Translations under genes and position numbers: made by a program | DNA from: Diphasiastrum complanatum | Taxonomy: Eukaryota; Streptophyta; Lycopodiopsida; Lycopodiales; Lycopodiaceae | Length of the DNA stretch: 64,000 nt | Direction of reading: 5' to 3' | Assembly (NCBI GenBank): GCA_029204225.1 | Contig: CM055109.1 | Span: 23,896,422 to 23,960,421 of the forward strand | Part shown: piece after piece, positions 36,201-44,354 of the stretch | Position numbering within the stretch: position 1 is the first letter of the stretch | Layout: each line of letters begins with the position of its first letter | Notes under the pieces: generated by a model | Databases searched by the model: none | Seen by the model: only the letters and a program-made list of their open reading frames with translations | Told to the model about the DNA's origin: nothing

Positions 36201-39200
36201 AGATAGGACACCTAAGGAGGAGAAAAGCCGGACAAGGTCAAAAGGCTAGAAGATGACAAACAAACAACATTGAGAGGCAGCAGCCAGGAATCTATATCTA
36301 CGATTAATAATTCACCACTCAGAAAGGATGTACAGGCACATTGAACATAAATCCATCTAGCCATTTTCTCTCTCTAAGCATACATTGATATTTTTTGCCA
36401 AAAAAATTTATTTGTGATCATAATTGAGGTCTAACAATTGCATTGATTTTTTAGCTGTTGGGCACCCTTAGAGAAGCGCATTTCTTTGCTAGTTGTTTTT
36501 TCAAAAGCCTAATTCCAATAACCCAATTTTCAGCTTTTTCTCTTGCATGTCCTCATTTTGTGTGTTGAACTCGTGACCTCGTGGAGAGGGAAGGAAGTCC
36601 TGACTATCTCACTATGAGGACCTAATTTTTCACATCTTTTGGTGAACACCTTATTGGTTAACATTTGAGTGGATCTTCGTGTTCTATGTTCTCCTAAAAG
36701 CCTAAAGATCCATTTTCTATCCTTTTTATTTGCTAGAAGTGAACTTCTTGAAAACTCAAACTTTGGTCAATAGAAGATTTGTTGTTTGTTCTACAAAATT
36801 CTATTTGTATTCCCTATGGATCTTTATATTCCATACTTGATGAGTTTTTTGAACTTCCAAGCTTAAAATTGGGAGTTTTCTATCAAAAGATGTTGGAGGT
36901 CAAAGTTTGGTCAAAATAAAATAATATTCTACTTTCTACAGACATTTTGTTTCGATGCTAAGGGGATCAATACATTCTACGTTGACAGTTAATCAATCGG
37001 AATATCCCTATCTCGAGATATCCCACTTTCAAGTTCTTTGGAGGATTTTCACAAGGAGTTTCCTTCACATATGTTTGTTGACTTTCAACATACATTTGCC
37101 AAGTTGATAGCAATAATTTTCAGCCTATTAATGTTTTTGTGTGGACCTAATAAGACCTACTTGGGGTGACAAAGAGTCCACTCCCTAGGTAGCTCGTAGT
37201 TACATACTTTCTCACTAGTTGTGCTTAAAACATCCTTGTTGCATTTCTTCCTTAGGAGTCAGTATCATGATTTCCATCACTATTTCTACCCCTAATGTTG
37301 GTTGGTCTTCTGCTGCTCAATGGACATATTTACTTGGAGGAGATTTTCTGTTACATTTTCTAACTTTATTGCAGGTAGGTTTTTCCACTACCTATTGGAT
37401 CACATTTCTATATTTTTGGTGCCCTACTTGCCTCTTTGGAGCAGGTTATGCATATTTTTCTCAGCCTTTTCAGCCTATTGGTTTAAATTGTGATATTTTA
37501 AAGATAGTTGAGGTGACAACAGGAGTCCGCTCCCTCGGATACTAGTTCATTTTACACACTTTGTTTAAAACAAGTGCTTGAAAATGGAGCATGAGCTTCA
37601 AGCCACTAGTCCTAGCAACAAACTTCGGCCCTCTCTTCACGAAACGATACAGCAGGCCCTCCATATTGCTTTGGGCCATATTATGTAACGTCTCACAAAT
37701 CTTACTGAAATATCTACCTTTGTGTGCGTTACGGGATGTTTCATCACATCTCACATCGCTTCAATCTCAAGTGGATTCTTTGCTACCTATGCATTGTCCT
37801 GGTAAGGCTCCTATTATCCCATCTATGGGTCCGTTTTGGGCCTCTACATAAGAGATAGCTTTCCAGTAATCCGGTTCATCCCATGGGAATGAGATTAAAA
37901 ACTGGTTTGCTACACTAGAGACCTATTTTTAGATGTTTCTGAACTTCGATGTTCGGCAGATTCAGCTTGCTGCATTGCACTTGGAAGGCCGTGCGCCTAC
38001 TTGGTGGCGGGTTTTCAGGTGTAATCCTACACGCAAAAGGTTGCAATTATGGGCAACTTTTCACATGAGATTCGGTGAGCTATGATTGATCCTCAGTGGA
38101 CAGTTTCTCAGTAGAATGCCTTCTGCAACCTATTTCAAACAACTAATTGCAGTTCTTATATTGATCGTTTTACAAAGATATTTTATTTGTTCACTAATCT
38201 ATAGAAAGAGGAGCTTGTTTCACATTGTGTCGTGCTCTGAGATATGATACTGCCGCTTTCTACCCTATCTCCTTCTCTGATGTTGTATTCCCTGTTGCTG
38301 CTAGATTATAGCATAAGTATCCTGAGCCCTTTCATTTTTTTCGCCCGAGTTCTTTGGGTCTTTGTTGCTTTTGTTCCTAGTGTTCAGCTTGCTAATTCAC
38401 ATTCTTTTTAAAGTACTCAAATGCTTTTGAGGATTGAGAAGGATTTCATTGGCCAAGCAAATTTTCATGTTATTTCTATTGAGCACTATGACCTTATTCT
38501 TGGTGCAAATTGCTCCTATTCTCTTGATGTTGGATTTGGTACAACAATAGCTCTAGGTAGGAGAACCCTTGCTAATATTTGTAGTGCCTTAGCCTAACAT
38601 CATATATGACGTATTTCAGCCTTCTCTTTCATTTCTGATCATCTATACTTCATTTGTTATTATGATATGTGGTGCATTCATAACTCTATGCATCATCGGT
38701 CATCGCGTATAATTAATATTGGAGCCATAATATTAGAACATTTAAGCTCATCACAAAATATTTGAACGGTACAACAAAATGGACATTGTTTTTCTAAAAC
38801 CCCTCTTAATGACTAGTTTCTACCAAGAATATTTATTTTCAAAATTTCTTTGGGAATTCTTCGATAAAGATATCTACTACTTGCTATTTGTATTGTGATA
38901 GACAATCTCCACTTCACCATATTGCACCTTTTCACTTATCATACAAGTACTCGAAAGAAAATTGCATAACGTGCTGGAAAGTACTTGGTGCATTGCATAA
39001 TCCAAAGGGCATTACTTTGTATGCATAGGTTTCCCACTCAGTGGCAAATGCAATTTTATGTTGATCTTCAAGTGTGATCTTGACTTGATTGTATCCACTA
39101 AAGCCATCTAGAAAATTGTATGCCTCAGCTCCAGCAATACAATCCGATACACTCTTAGTGAAAAGGTAAAGGAAAGTCATCTTTTATGGTTACTTCATTC

Positions 39201-40967
39201 AATCTTTGCCAACTCCTTTGGTAAAGATATCCGCAACTTGCTCTTCCGTAGGGCAATAGATAGGCTCCACTTCACCACTCCGAATCTTCTCTCTGATGAA
39301 GTGTTGTTGTAATTCAATATGCTTTGTCCTGCTATGAAAAATTGGATTCTTCGCCAATTTAACACCACTTTAATTATCGCACTAAAGTACCGTAGGTGTA
39401 TCATGTACCATATGTAGACCATGTAGAATCCTTTGTAACCATATTGCTTCACTTGTCGCACTCGTAATAGCCCCGTACTCTACTTCTGTAGATGATAATG
39501 CAATAGTATGCTGCCTCTTTGAACTCCAAGAGATAGCACCAAAACCAAGACTAAAAACATAACCTGTAGTAGATCTTCGGTCTTCCACATCTCCATCCCA
39601 ATCAACATCCACATATCCCTATAACTGAAAATCATCCCGTCTCAAATAGAGAATACCAAACCTCAATGTACCCTAGATATATTTGAGCACTCACTTAGCA
39701 GCTCTCCAATGAACCTACTTAGGTTTAGCCATAAACTGACTAACCATACTAACAACATAAGCAATATTTGGTTTTGTAGTAGTTAGATAGATTAATTAAG
39801 CTTCCAACAAGCTTTCTATATAACGTCTCATCTACATCCTGATCCTCCTCAGCTTTAGTAAGCTTACATCCACTATCAGATGGCGTAGAGATAGGCTTGC
39901 ACTCTAACATATTGAACTTTTCAAGAAGTTCATGAACATACTTAGATTGAAATAAATAGCCCTTGTGCTACTCTCCATACTCAATCCCAAGAAAGTATTG
40001 TAGTGAAACAAGATCATTCATTGCCAATGATAAAATTGTCCTCATACTAGTTGACTTAGCAACTGGTGCAAAAGTTTCTTCATAGTCAATCCCTTCCTGT
40101 TGAGCATAACCTTTTGCAACCAATCTTGCCTTATGTTTATCTATAGTTATAGTCTACATCGCACAAAGCTGTAATTGCACCCTAAACAGTAAAATAGCAC
40201 TTGTTTACACTATAACAACAGGCTATGAATAACACCAACCCAAAAAAAAACAAACCCTAAAATGATTCAACGATTTTTTCTCATTCAAAATGTACAAATT
40301 TGGCCCCAAGAACATTGTGAGAGTGATGCTGACTTATGAACACACGTCACAGATATGGCAATACAATATTATGTTGATCAGATATTCTAACGTACATAAT
40401 CTTTTGTTTACAAAAATCACGGATTCTCTTAGATCACCTTGGATAGATATACAAGCACAAATACACACATATACAAATATGCACAGATCTAGTGGTACCA
40501 ATTTCTGTTTCAGATTATGTGCATACGAAGTGATTGAGCTGGATGGAGTACTTGCTAGATGATATTCTAAATGGTACACTAAGTCTGAATTTAATTGTGT
40601 TTTCGCAGATGCATCCCACTCCCTTTTTGGTCGGCATAGTTCATATGTACTCTACAGTCTTATGTAGTATCATGTTGAGACTTACACAAAATAGTCAATC
40701 TCTCTCTTTCTCATATTTTTTCTAGTCTTGTGTACCATTTTGATACCTCAAAGACACGAATGAAGGTTTCTTTTCTTTTCTTTCTTTCTGACATGAAGGT
40801 TGCGTACCATTGATCTGGTTGAGGATGCAGAATGGGCGCAGAAGATCCACGAGGCCGAGCTGGTTTTTGTGGCACGAATCCTCCACGCACGCAGTGGCCA
40901 TCACCATCACCACAGGAGTCATGCTCTGCCGCAAAGTCTGAGCAAGCAGAGATCTGCCCACCTCCAT
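15094..40967 (-). CDS. TRAPPC8: TRAPPC8/Trs85 homologue, exons 1-13 (5' part)
   Basis: TRAPPC8 is the Trs85-type subunit of the TRAPPIII complex, which promotes Rab1/Ypt1 exchange in secretion and autophagy. Thirteen exons encode 509 codons on the minus strand: 40967-40808, 35991-35897, 30282-30183, 29964-29866, 29718-29556, 27271-27103, 26971-26891, 23024-22944, 22856-22765, 22357-22219, 21942-21856, 15496-15377 and 15234-15094. All introns are GT/AG and all phases join. Landmarks from known plant homologues include [12 protein letters not shown] (54-65), [15 protein letters not shown] (about 146-160), [26 protein letters not shown] (300-316), [12 protein letters not shown] (326-337) and [13 protein letters not shown]. 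The family is usually about 1250 residues, so roughly 60 percent lies left of the window. Introns reach 6.4 kb and are full of transposons. No stop or frameshift was seen. Confidence 0.92.
15377..15496 (-). CDS. TRAPPC8: TRAPPC8 exon 12
   Basis: Encodes [20 protein letters not shown], then [20 protein letters not shown], matching the family's TRCxLWWAE block. The acceptor is AATCAG|AAA and the donor GAG|GTAATG. Confidence 0.92.
15500..16189. other. Intron sequence, no gene seen
   Basis: Part of TRAPPC8 intron 12. It contains two close copies of GGAACGCGATCCGG (15752-15794) and a T-run near 15825. Nothing else was recognised. Confidence 0.6.
16190..16468 (-). repeat. 3' LTR of copia C
   Basis: A 279-bp LTR with ends TGTTGCC...TCTAACA on the plus strand. 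It contains many TCGAC/TCGATAG words. The minus-strand purine tract TTCAAGAGGGAG abuts it at 16469-16480. It matches the copy at 19859-20130 with about one difference per 15 bases. Confidence 0.85.
16469..17235 (-). pseudogene. copia C RT C-terminus and RNase H
   Basis: Minus-strand readings include [16 protein letters not shown] (RT end) and [20 protein letters not shown], then [13 protein letters not shown] (RNase H, with the Asp of YSDASW). The frame shifts between them near 17105. The remaining RNase H tail and spacer down to the polypurine tract carry stops. Confidence 0.75.
17236..18480 (-). pseudogene. gypsy integrase with chromodomain
   Basis: Two overlapping frames (18455-17868 and 17889-17248) cover an integrase: zinc-binding HHCC remnant [10 protein letters not shown], catalytic Asp in [13 protein letters not shown], second Asp in [11 protein letters not shown] and Glu in DGQIERTNQ. 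Then come the C-terminal [30 protein letters not shown] and a chromodomain (EYLVRWKG). A frameshift inside the chromodomain moves REAIWDD to another frame, and another separates core from tail near 17880. It would insert cDNA, steered by the chromodomain towards marked chromatin. Confidence 0.85.
18481..18994 (-). other. Leader of gypsy D
   Basis: Non-coding sequence between the primer-binding site and the integrase fragment, with two T-runs (about 18643 and 18697). Any gag start is not recognisable. Confidence 0.5.
18995..19007 (-). promoter_or_regulatory. Primer-binding site of gypsy D
   Basis: The minus strand reads TGGTATCAGAGCC two bases after the LTR end, complementary to initiator tRNA-Met. 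Confidence 0.88.
19010..19457 (-). repeat. 5' LTR of gypsy D
   Basis: A 448-bp LTR with plus-strand ends TGTTATAATC...CCCTAACA. The outer end carries a short direct repeat, GTCCCTAACA. The inner 250 bp recur at 8972-9224, beside copia B. Confidence 0.8.
19458..19858 (-). pseudogene. copia C zinc knuckle and protease
   Basis: Minus-strand readings give a degenerate zinc knuckle ([14 protein letters not shown], second Cys replaced by Tyr) right next to the LTR. A Lys/Glu-rich linker follows, then the aspartic protease start [20 protein letters not shown] with the catalytic Asp-Ser-Gly. It ends at [15 protein letters not shown], where the gypsy LTR begins. A stop lies near 19680. Confidence 0.75.
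19859..20130 (-). repeat. 5' LTR of copia C
   Basis: A 272-bp copy of the LTR at 16190-16468 with the same TGTTGCC and TTTCTAACA ends. No primer-binding site follows at 19858, where zinc-knuckle coding starts immediately, so a deletion began exactly at the LTR edge. Confidence 0.82.
20150..20620 (-). pseudogene. gypsy reverse transcriptase fragment
   Basis: The minus-strand frame 20508-20170 carries [38 protein letters not shown] and [18 protein letters not shown], which are RT palm motifs with the LDD catalytic pair. The part before it (about 20600-20510) is frameshifted. The host element is undefined. Confidence 0.75.
20621..21855. other. Intron 12 sequence without recognised genes
   Basis: A plus-strand 151-codon ORF (21003-21458) resembles nothing I know and overlaps weak minus-strand retroelement-like sequence near 20880-20990. 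It is treated as intronic debris. Confidence 0.45.
21856..21942 (-). CDS. TRAPPC8: TRAPPC8 exon 11
   Basis: Encodes [20 protein letters not shown] and MDAAFISYQ, again a conserved TPR-like helix pair. The acceptor is GATCAG|GAG and the donor CAG|GTTGGA. The next intron is 6.36 kb and holds nested copia and gypsy elements. Confidence 0.92.
22219..22357 (-). CDS. TRAPPC8: TRAPPC8 exon 10
   Basis: Encodes [20 protein letters not shown] and [14 protein letters not shown], then [10 protein letters not shown], forming TPR-like helices. The acceptor is CTATAG|C and the donor CAG|GTATGC. Confidence 0.93.
22765..22856 (-). CDS. TRAPPC8: TRAPPC8 exon 9
   Basis: Encodes [20 protein letters not shown] and [10 protein letters not shown], the hallmark segment of plant TRAPPC8. 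The acceptor is GAGCAG|GTC and the donor AAAT|GTATAC. Confidence 0.93.
22944..23024 (-). CDS. TRAPPC8: TRAPPC8 exon 8
   Basis: Encodes [20 protein letters not shown] and IRVLNQQ, nearly identical to known plant homologues. The acceptor is TTCAG|TTG and the donor CAG|GTACCT. Confidence 0.92.
23222..25345 (+). pseudogene. Decayed gypsy element (gag knuckle to integrase)
   Basis: In TRAPPC8 intron 7. Shifting frames give a CCHC knuckle ([14 protein letters not shown], near 23455), a protease-like AxxPSDHKY block (about 23740), RT and its connection ([20 protein letters not shown] near 24350), and integrase pieces ([12 protein letters not shown] near 24820 and [15 protein letters not shown] near 25230). 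The last two resemble the integrase of gypsy D. Many stops show that this copy is old. Confidence 0.75.
25560..26640 (+). pseudogene. Decayed copia RT and RNase H
   Basis: Readings include [19 protein letters not shown], then [15 protein letters not shown], where the catalytic YVDD has become [21 protein letters not shown], and the RNase H remnant [18 protein letters not shown]. It belongs near the copia copies at 49.5 and 54-56 kb. No LTRs were seen. Confidence 0.75.
26891..26971 (-). CDS. TRAPPC8: TRAPPC8 exon 7
   Basis: Encodes [13 protein letters not shown], then [11 protein letters not shown], which precedes the conserved helix of exon 8. I chose acceptor GATGAG|AAG because it keeps phase with exon 6. 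The nearby TTTAG|TGATG would break phase. The donor is GAG|GTATCT. Confidence 0.8.
27103..27271 (-). CDS. TRAPPC8: TRAPPC8 exon 6
   Basis: Encodes [30 protein letters not shown] and ends KERDDK. The acceptor is ATGCAG|G and the donor AAG|GTATCA. An Arg codon is split with exon 5. Confidence 0.88.
27272..28136. other. Intron 5 sequence beside the palindrome
   Basis: It contains TGTATCCAGTGATTGCA twice (about 27921-27958) and an open frame at 27565-27810 of unknown nature. TTTAAACTCCACCCACACCT, just before 28137, recurs in the palindrome centre. Confidence 0.4.
28137..28383 (-). pseudogene. LINE RT fragment, left palindrome arm
   Basis: The minus strand reads [20 protein letters not shown], then [12 protein letters not shown] and [18 protein letters not shown]. 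This is the LINE RT segment after the catalytic palm (N-x-x-KTK, then the Y-x-G turn). It is an exact mirror of the right arm. Confidence 0.7.
28969..29215 (+). pseudogene. LINE RT fragment, right palindrome arm
   Basis: The same RT segment as the left arm, on the plus strand. It continues outside the palindrome as unrelated sequence (from GGATACACAATCC). Confidence 0.7.
29556..29718 (-). CDS. TRAPPC8: TRAPPC8 exon 5
   Basis: Encodes [20 protein letters not shown], then [18 protein letters not shown], among the most conserved plant TRAPPC8 segments. The acceptor is GGTAG|GT and the donor ACAG|GTAAGC. Confidence 0.92.
29866..29964 (-). CDS. TRAPPC8: TRAPPC8 exon 4
   Basis: Encodes [20 protein letters not shown] and then [12 protein letters not shown], the well-conserved end of the N-terminal block. 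The acceptor is GGCAG|AA. The donor GCAT|GTATGC splits a Cys codon completed by exon 5. Confidence 0.88.
30183..30282 (-). CDS. TRAPPC8: TRAPPC8 exon 3
   Basis: Encodes [16 protein letters not shown] through PRKLEVVRK. The acceptor is TGTCAG|GC and the donor AAAA|GTAAGT. Phase 0 entry and phase 1 exit fit exons 2 and 4. Confidence 0.85.
30290..31455. other. Intron 2 sequence, no gene recognised
   Basis: AT-rich intron DNA. Small frames at 31155-31473 match nothing known to me. Confidence 0.5.
31456..31834 (-). pseudogene. LINE ORF2 C-terminal fragment
   Basis: The minus-strand frame has [53 protein letters not shown] and [18 protein letters not shown]. It parallels the ORF2 end at 2525-3082 segment by segment but is truncated at the zinc-binding motif. 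Confidence 0.75.
31840..35890. other. Intron 2 sequence without recognised genes
   Basis: About 4 kb of AT-rich DNA without long frames. A run of ATAATAATAATGATAATAATTC-like repeats lies near 34780-34830. No transposon ends were identified. Confidence 0.5.
35897..35991 (-). CDS. TRAPPC8: TRAPPC8 exon 2
   Basis: Encodes [20 protein letters not shown] and ends QMRAE. The split Val codon (G|TG) joins exon 1 exactly. The acceptor is GACAG|TG and the donor GAG|GTAAGT. Confidence 0.9.
36000..37590. other. Intron 1 sequence without recognised genes
   Basis: AT-rich DNA with a 108-codon plus-strand frame at 37219-37545 that is hydrophobic and unfamiliar. No repeat structure was seen. Confidence 0.5.
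37600..38610 (+). pseudogene. gypsy gag and protease remnant
   Basis: Broken plus-strand readings give [14 protein letters not shown], then [18 protein letters not shown] (Retrotrans_gag pattern, about 37890-38010). Further right are [16 protein letters not shown] and YSLDVGF (about 38465-38535), resembling a retroviral-type protease end. Several stops are present. Confidence 0.65.
38930..39185 (-). pseudogene. gypsy reverse transcriptase fragment
   Basis: The minus-strand frame has [20 protein letters not shown], then [18 protein letters not shown], the RT motif around the first catalytic Asp ([10 protein letters not shown]) typical of Ty3/gypsy. It points away from the gag remnant to its left, so two elements are involved. 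Confidence 0.75.
39195..40150 (-). pseudogene. copia RT C-terminus and RNase H
   Basis: The RNase H is at 39612-39382 ([36 protein letters not shown]), with its tail in another frame ([18 protein letters not shown]). RT pieces continue to about 40150 with stops. The likely RT start [19 protein letters not shown]-like region lies near 40080-40140. Confidence 0.72.
40808..40967 (-). CDS. TRAPPC8: TRAPPC8 exon 1 with start codon
   Basis: Encodes residues 1-53 plus one base. MEVGRSLL is followed by [18 protein letters not shown] and [15 protein letters not shown], matching the conserved N-terminus of plant homologues. ATG 40967 was chosen because the distance to TPVVM fits the family; an in-frame ATG at 41003 would add 12 residues. 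The donor is AATG|GTACGC. Confidence 0.85.
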
Positions 40968-41003
40968 TTTTCCAATTTCCCAACAATGGCATCTCCTCAC
41001 CAC

Positions 41004-41260
41004 AACACAAACAGCAACAACAACAACAACAATAAATCTCCTTCACTCCATCTCCACAACAAAACACACATCCAATTGAGGTGGGTGTTGGGTTGCAGTG
41101 ATCTATTGAAAAAAGCAATGGATGCAGCAGAGAGATGAAATGGGGGAGAGGTCTTGTGGAGTAATAATCGTAATCACAAGGAATGCTATGGTTGATTAGA
41201 GTAGACTAGTAGCTAGGGCGAGTGAAGCCCCATGTATATATATATATATATATATGTGAG
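41004..41260 (-). promoter_or_regulatory. Candidate TRAPPC8 5' UTR and TATA-like repeat
   Basis: Upstream of exon 1 are a TTG-repeat tract (about 41012-41034) and, about 265 bp above the start codon, a (TA)n run at about 41234-41256 that could serve as a TATA region. Transcription start is unknown. Confidence 0.35.
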
Positions 41261-41305
41261 GAGTTGTCTTTTGTCATTTGTGGGCACTTGGAGTCATAAA
41301 GCGGT

Positions 41306-41416
41306 GGCACATGCATCGAGCACATTTAGGAACTAGACTAAGATGTAGAGACTGGTGTCGAAAATTGGCACCACATGCACTGAGCACATTTAGGAACTAG
41401 ACCTAGACCTGGAGAC
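41306..41416. repeat. Direct repeat of about 46 bp
   Basis: ACATGCATCGAGCACATTTA at about 41309 and ACATGCACTGAGCACATTTA at about 41372 begin two copies of a roughly 46-bp unit that also share GGAACTAGAC and GAGAC. Confidence 0.6.
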
Positions 41417-42029
41417 AACATGCACCGTGTTTGAACCTTTAGGGGTTATAGTAGATTGAGTTCTTGAATGTGTTCGCACATCTTAAAACACCTTAGTTTC
41501 AGGTCTAAAAATCAATATTTGCCACAAGCTTTATCGTCCTACTACGTGCAATTTTTTTGCGAGTTTCTCTCTAGGCATGATTCTACAAAAAGCTAGCACA
41601 TCATGTGCTACCCTTATCATGGTTTTATACATAGTTAAAAATCTAACCCATTAGGTTTTAAAAAGTCCATTACAAGAAACTTCGTTACCCTTTGAATGAA
41701 GGTTTCTTTTAATTATTAAAAAAAATGACTAATTTTCTTATTAGAAAAAAAATGACATTTTTTTTTTTAAGATTTGTTGGGAGTCGACTCGGCCAACATG
41801 GCGTGCTAGCTGATTCAACTCCCAAAAAAAAAATCATTTTTTGTGGACTATCATAGGGGTTGCATTCTTGTGAATGTTTCGTAGTTTGCGAAAAGTGTGA
41901 GGAACGGAGCAAACCCTACACTCACACATGAAAAAAAGCTTTAGGAAAGTACAATCTCACACAGGAAGATCATACAAGGGTACATCATGATTGTATGGAT
42001 GACAAAAGATTGATCCCAATCATATAGTC

Positions 42030-42333
42030 AAGAGATCCAATTTTGAGTCAATGATTGAATGCCATGTGGTGAATGCTCATTGGGTCGGGTGCCCATTCCA
42101 CCTACTAGTAGGACAATGTAGGATTGGGGGGATTCGGGCAAGTTGAAGACTATGAAATCTAGCACAAAACGGATTCCTGCTACTTTGGTGTGTACTTCCT
42201 TGGCTATGCCTAACTCCATACCAAAATGATCGTGTGCATTCTCTCCGGTCTCATGGATGAACCGTAGGAATCTTGGGTTCACTAGGGAGCGGGGGGTAGC
42301 GGGGGGTAGCGTTGGGTCGTTCATCGTGTTCAC
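42030..42333 (-). pseudogene. gypsy protease-like fragment
   Basis: The minus-strand frame has NPRFLRFIHETGENAHDHFG, AGIRFVLDFIVFNLPESPQS and YIVLLVGGM. The last part resembles the C-terminal LLG segment of a retropepsin. GGCGGGGGGTAGC-like duplication lies near 42291-42310. Confidence 0.5.
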
Positions 42334-42394
42334 CCTTGGGCTGATGTTAGTCTTGCTCTCGAGCTACCTCTCTAGCTTGATCTAAGGCTTGAGC

Positions 42395-44074
42395 TTATCT
42401 TACCCATTCCTTCATGCGTCTAAAGTTCCCTTGTTCAATTGTGGAATTGGGGTATTCACCAACATATAGAGAACCTGATGAGCCACTAACAAGACCAGTA
42501 GTAGAGGACTTGGTTGGTTGTTTTTCTAGTCTTTTCTGTGCTCTGGTCTGGATGAATACAGACATTGTGGATGTCTTGGGTTCTCCTACCACACTCATTA
42601 GGTGCAGCGAGGCAGAGACTTCTCCTTGATTCTCCATTCTTTGAGTCATTGGACACGTCAAATATGGGTGTCCGTACCACAATTTCGACATAATGGTGCA
42701 AAATTACCTTGCAACTTGTTAGAGCACTCGGCAATCCTATGATTTTCTTCACATCCATAACATTTTATGGGAGCTCTGAATCATGTGCCACGAAGCTGGT
42801 TCGCATAGATCAATATCAACTCACCATTTGCTCCGTCTATGAAATGCACTGGGACAGAGTCCGCCGATGCTTCTTCCTTGGGATAGTAGGGATCTTCGCT
42901 CACCTTAGGTTCTTGGGTTTTTAGAGGAATATGTGGTAATGCCAATCTAGGCAATGGATTGGGTAAGGCACCGTTTCGTTGTGCCAATGGGATAGGATTT
43001 GGTGATGGGCATGCTTCTTGGTTGTGTATGTTGTATCGGCATTCAATTGTGTCATGATTGCTCATATTACAGATATGACAATATCACACAGATAGCTCTA
43101 ACCTCTGTCTCAACTGCAAGCATTCATTTTATGTGTGGTTGCCAGCGCCATGTGGACCTCTCCTAAAATAGGCATGGGTGGGTCCTCGTTGCAAGCCTTT
43201 CAGCTTTTGGTCAACAGTCGTGGCAAGGTCAGTGGTGAGCTTTCTGAATTGCTCATTGCTCTAGGTGTGCAACTTCTCTATGGCAGATATGATTCTGTCA
43301 GCGCTATTGGCCGGAGAGGTGGAAGCATCATTGTGAAACTTATCCTTACATCTGGCTCTTCGTTCCTTTTGGCAGCGTCTCTCTTGGTCGGAGTTATTAG
43401 AGTCTGAACTAGTGCTTTCACTATCGTCGACTCTCTTGATGGCATCGACGCAAGCCGCTTGAAAAGATAGGTCTCTTCATTTCATTTGTTGTCTGATTCC
43501 CTTGGGTAATCTTGTCATGAACTATGTCAGGACACCGTGGTCTGGGACACTCTGAGGGTCGCATACTCCAATTCCCTTGGGTAATCTTGTCATGAACTAT
43601 GTCAGGACACTGTGGTTTGGGACACTCTGAGGGTCGCATACTCCACGTAACCTCTTGATCCATTCGATATAATCACGCAAGGATTGGTTCTTCTTATCCA
43701 TGCGGATATGCCCTAGTTGCAGGAAAGGATAAGAAAGTCTTGAAGCGGTTGATGAATTTTGCTTGTAAGGTATTCCAATCATCTCGTTTGTTTTGTCGTA
43801 GTGTCGGTTAGGCAAAACAGCTCTTGTGGGCTATCGTCTCCATATGCTCTACACGCCTAAGTGTAGATCTGCAAGAATCACTACGGATCTCCCTTTCCAT
43901 CAAACCTTGGGAGGTCAAGTTCCGGACAACATGAGGTACAAAGGGCCTTGGGTTATCCATCGGTGGTGGATCTACGTCAACGTTTTCGTGGTGTATTTCT
44001 ATAGGTATGTTGACAAATTCCTCAAGATCGGGGGGATCTAGGGTCGACAATCTCCTATCGAATTTGAGATGCAT
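42395..44074 (-). pseudogene. gypsy gag with CCHC zinc knuckle
   Basis: Several minus-strand frames in order give the Gag core (FLQLGHIRMDKKNQSLRDYI, EWIKRLRGVC at about 43725-43650), a 75-bp tandem duplication (43489-43638), and further down the knuckle CHICNMSNHDTIEC (C-x2-C-x4-H-x4-C, near 43035-43076). Frames shift between them. Gag would form the particle around element RNA. Confidence 0.7.
43489..43638 (-). repeat. 75-bp tandem duplication in gag
   Basis: Two copies of a 25-codon unit (WSMRPSECPKPQCPDIVHDK, ITQGN) follow each other without loss of frame. They differ at about two bases. Confidence 0.85.
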
Positions 44075-44354
44075 ATACCGAAACGAAAGGTGGGGCTATT
44101 TTTGGTCTGTTTAGTTTTCATTTTCTCATATATCTTTGTAGATCTTTTCTATATTAGGATGATCAAAAAATGGATCAGAAACCGAAATGAAATCGAGCTC
44201 AAGTCAAGATCATATCGGGATCTAAAAAAAAATTGGATGGACGAAAAGATAAGAAATTGCAAATCCAAAAGGCAATCGGGGAAGATCAAAAATTGCAGAT
44301 GGGTTCTAATGGTCAGTCACTCAAAAAAAAAATTAAACTTTCTTTGACATAGAA

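Noticed and set aside
40711-41138. Cys-rich minus-strand and His-rich plus-strand ORFs around TRAPPC8 exon 1
   Set aside because: They are other frames of exon 1 and its 5' UTR. Only the frame with [15 protein letters not shown] matches a known protein and splices correctly.
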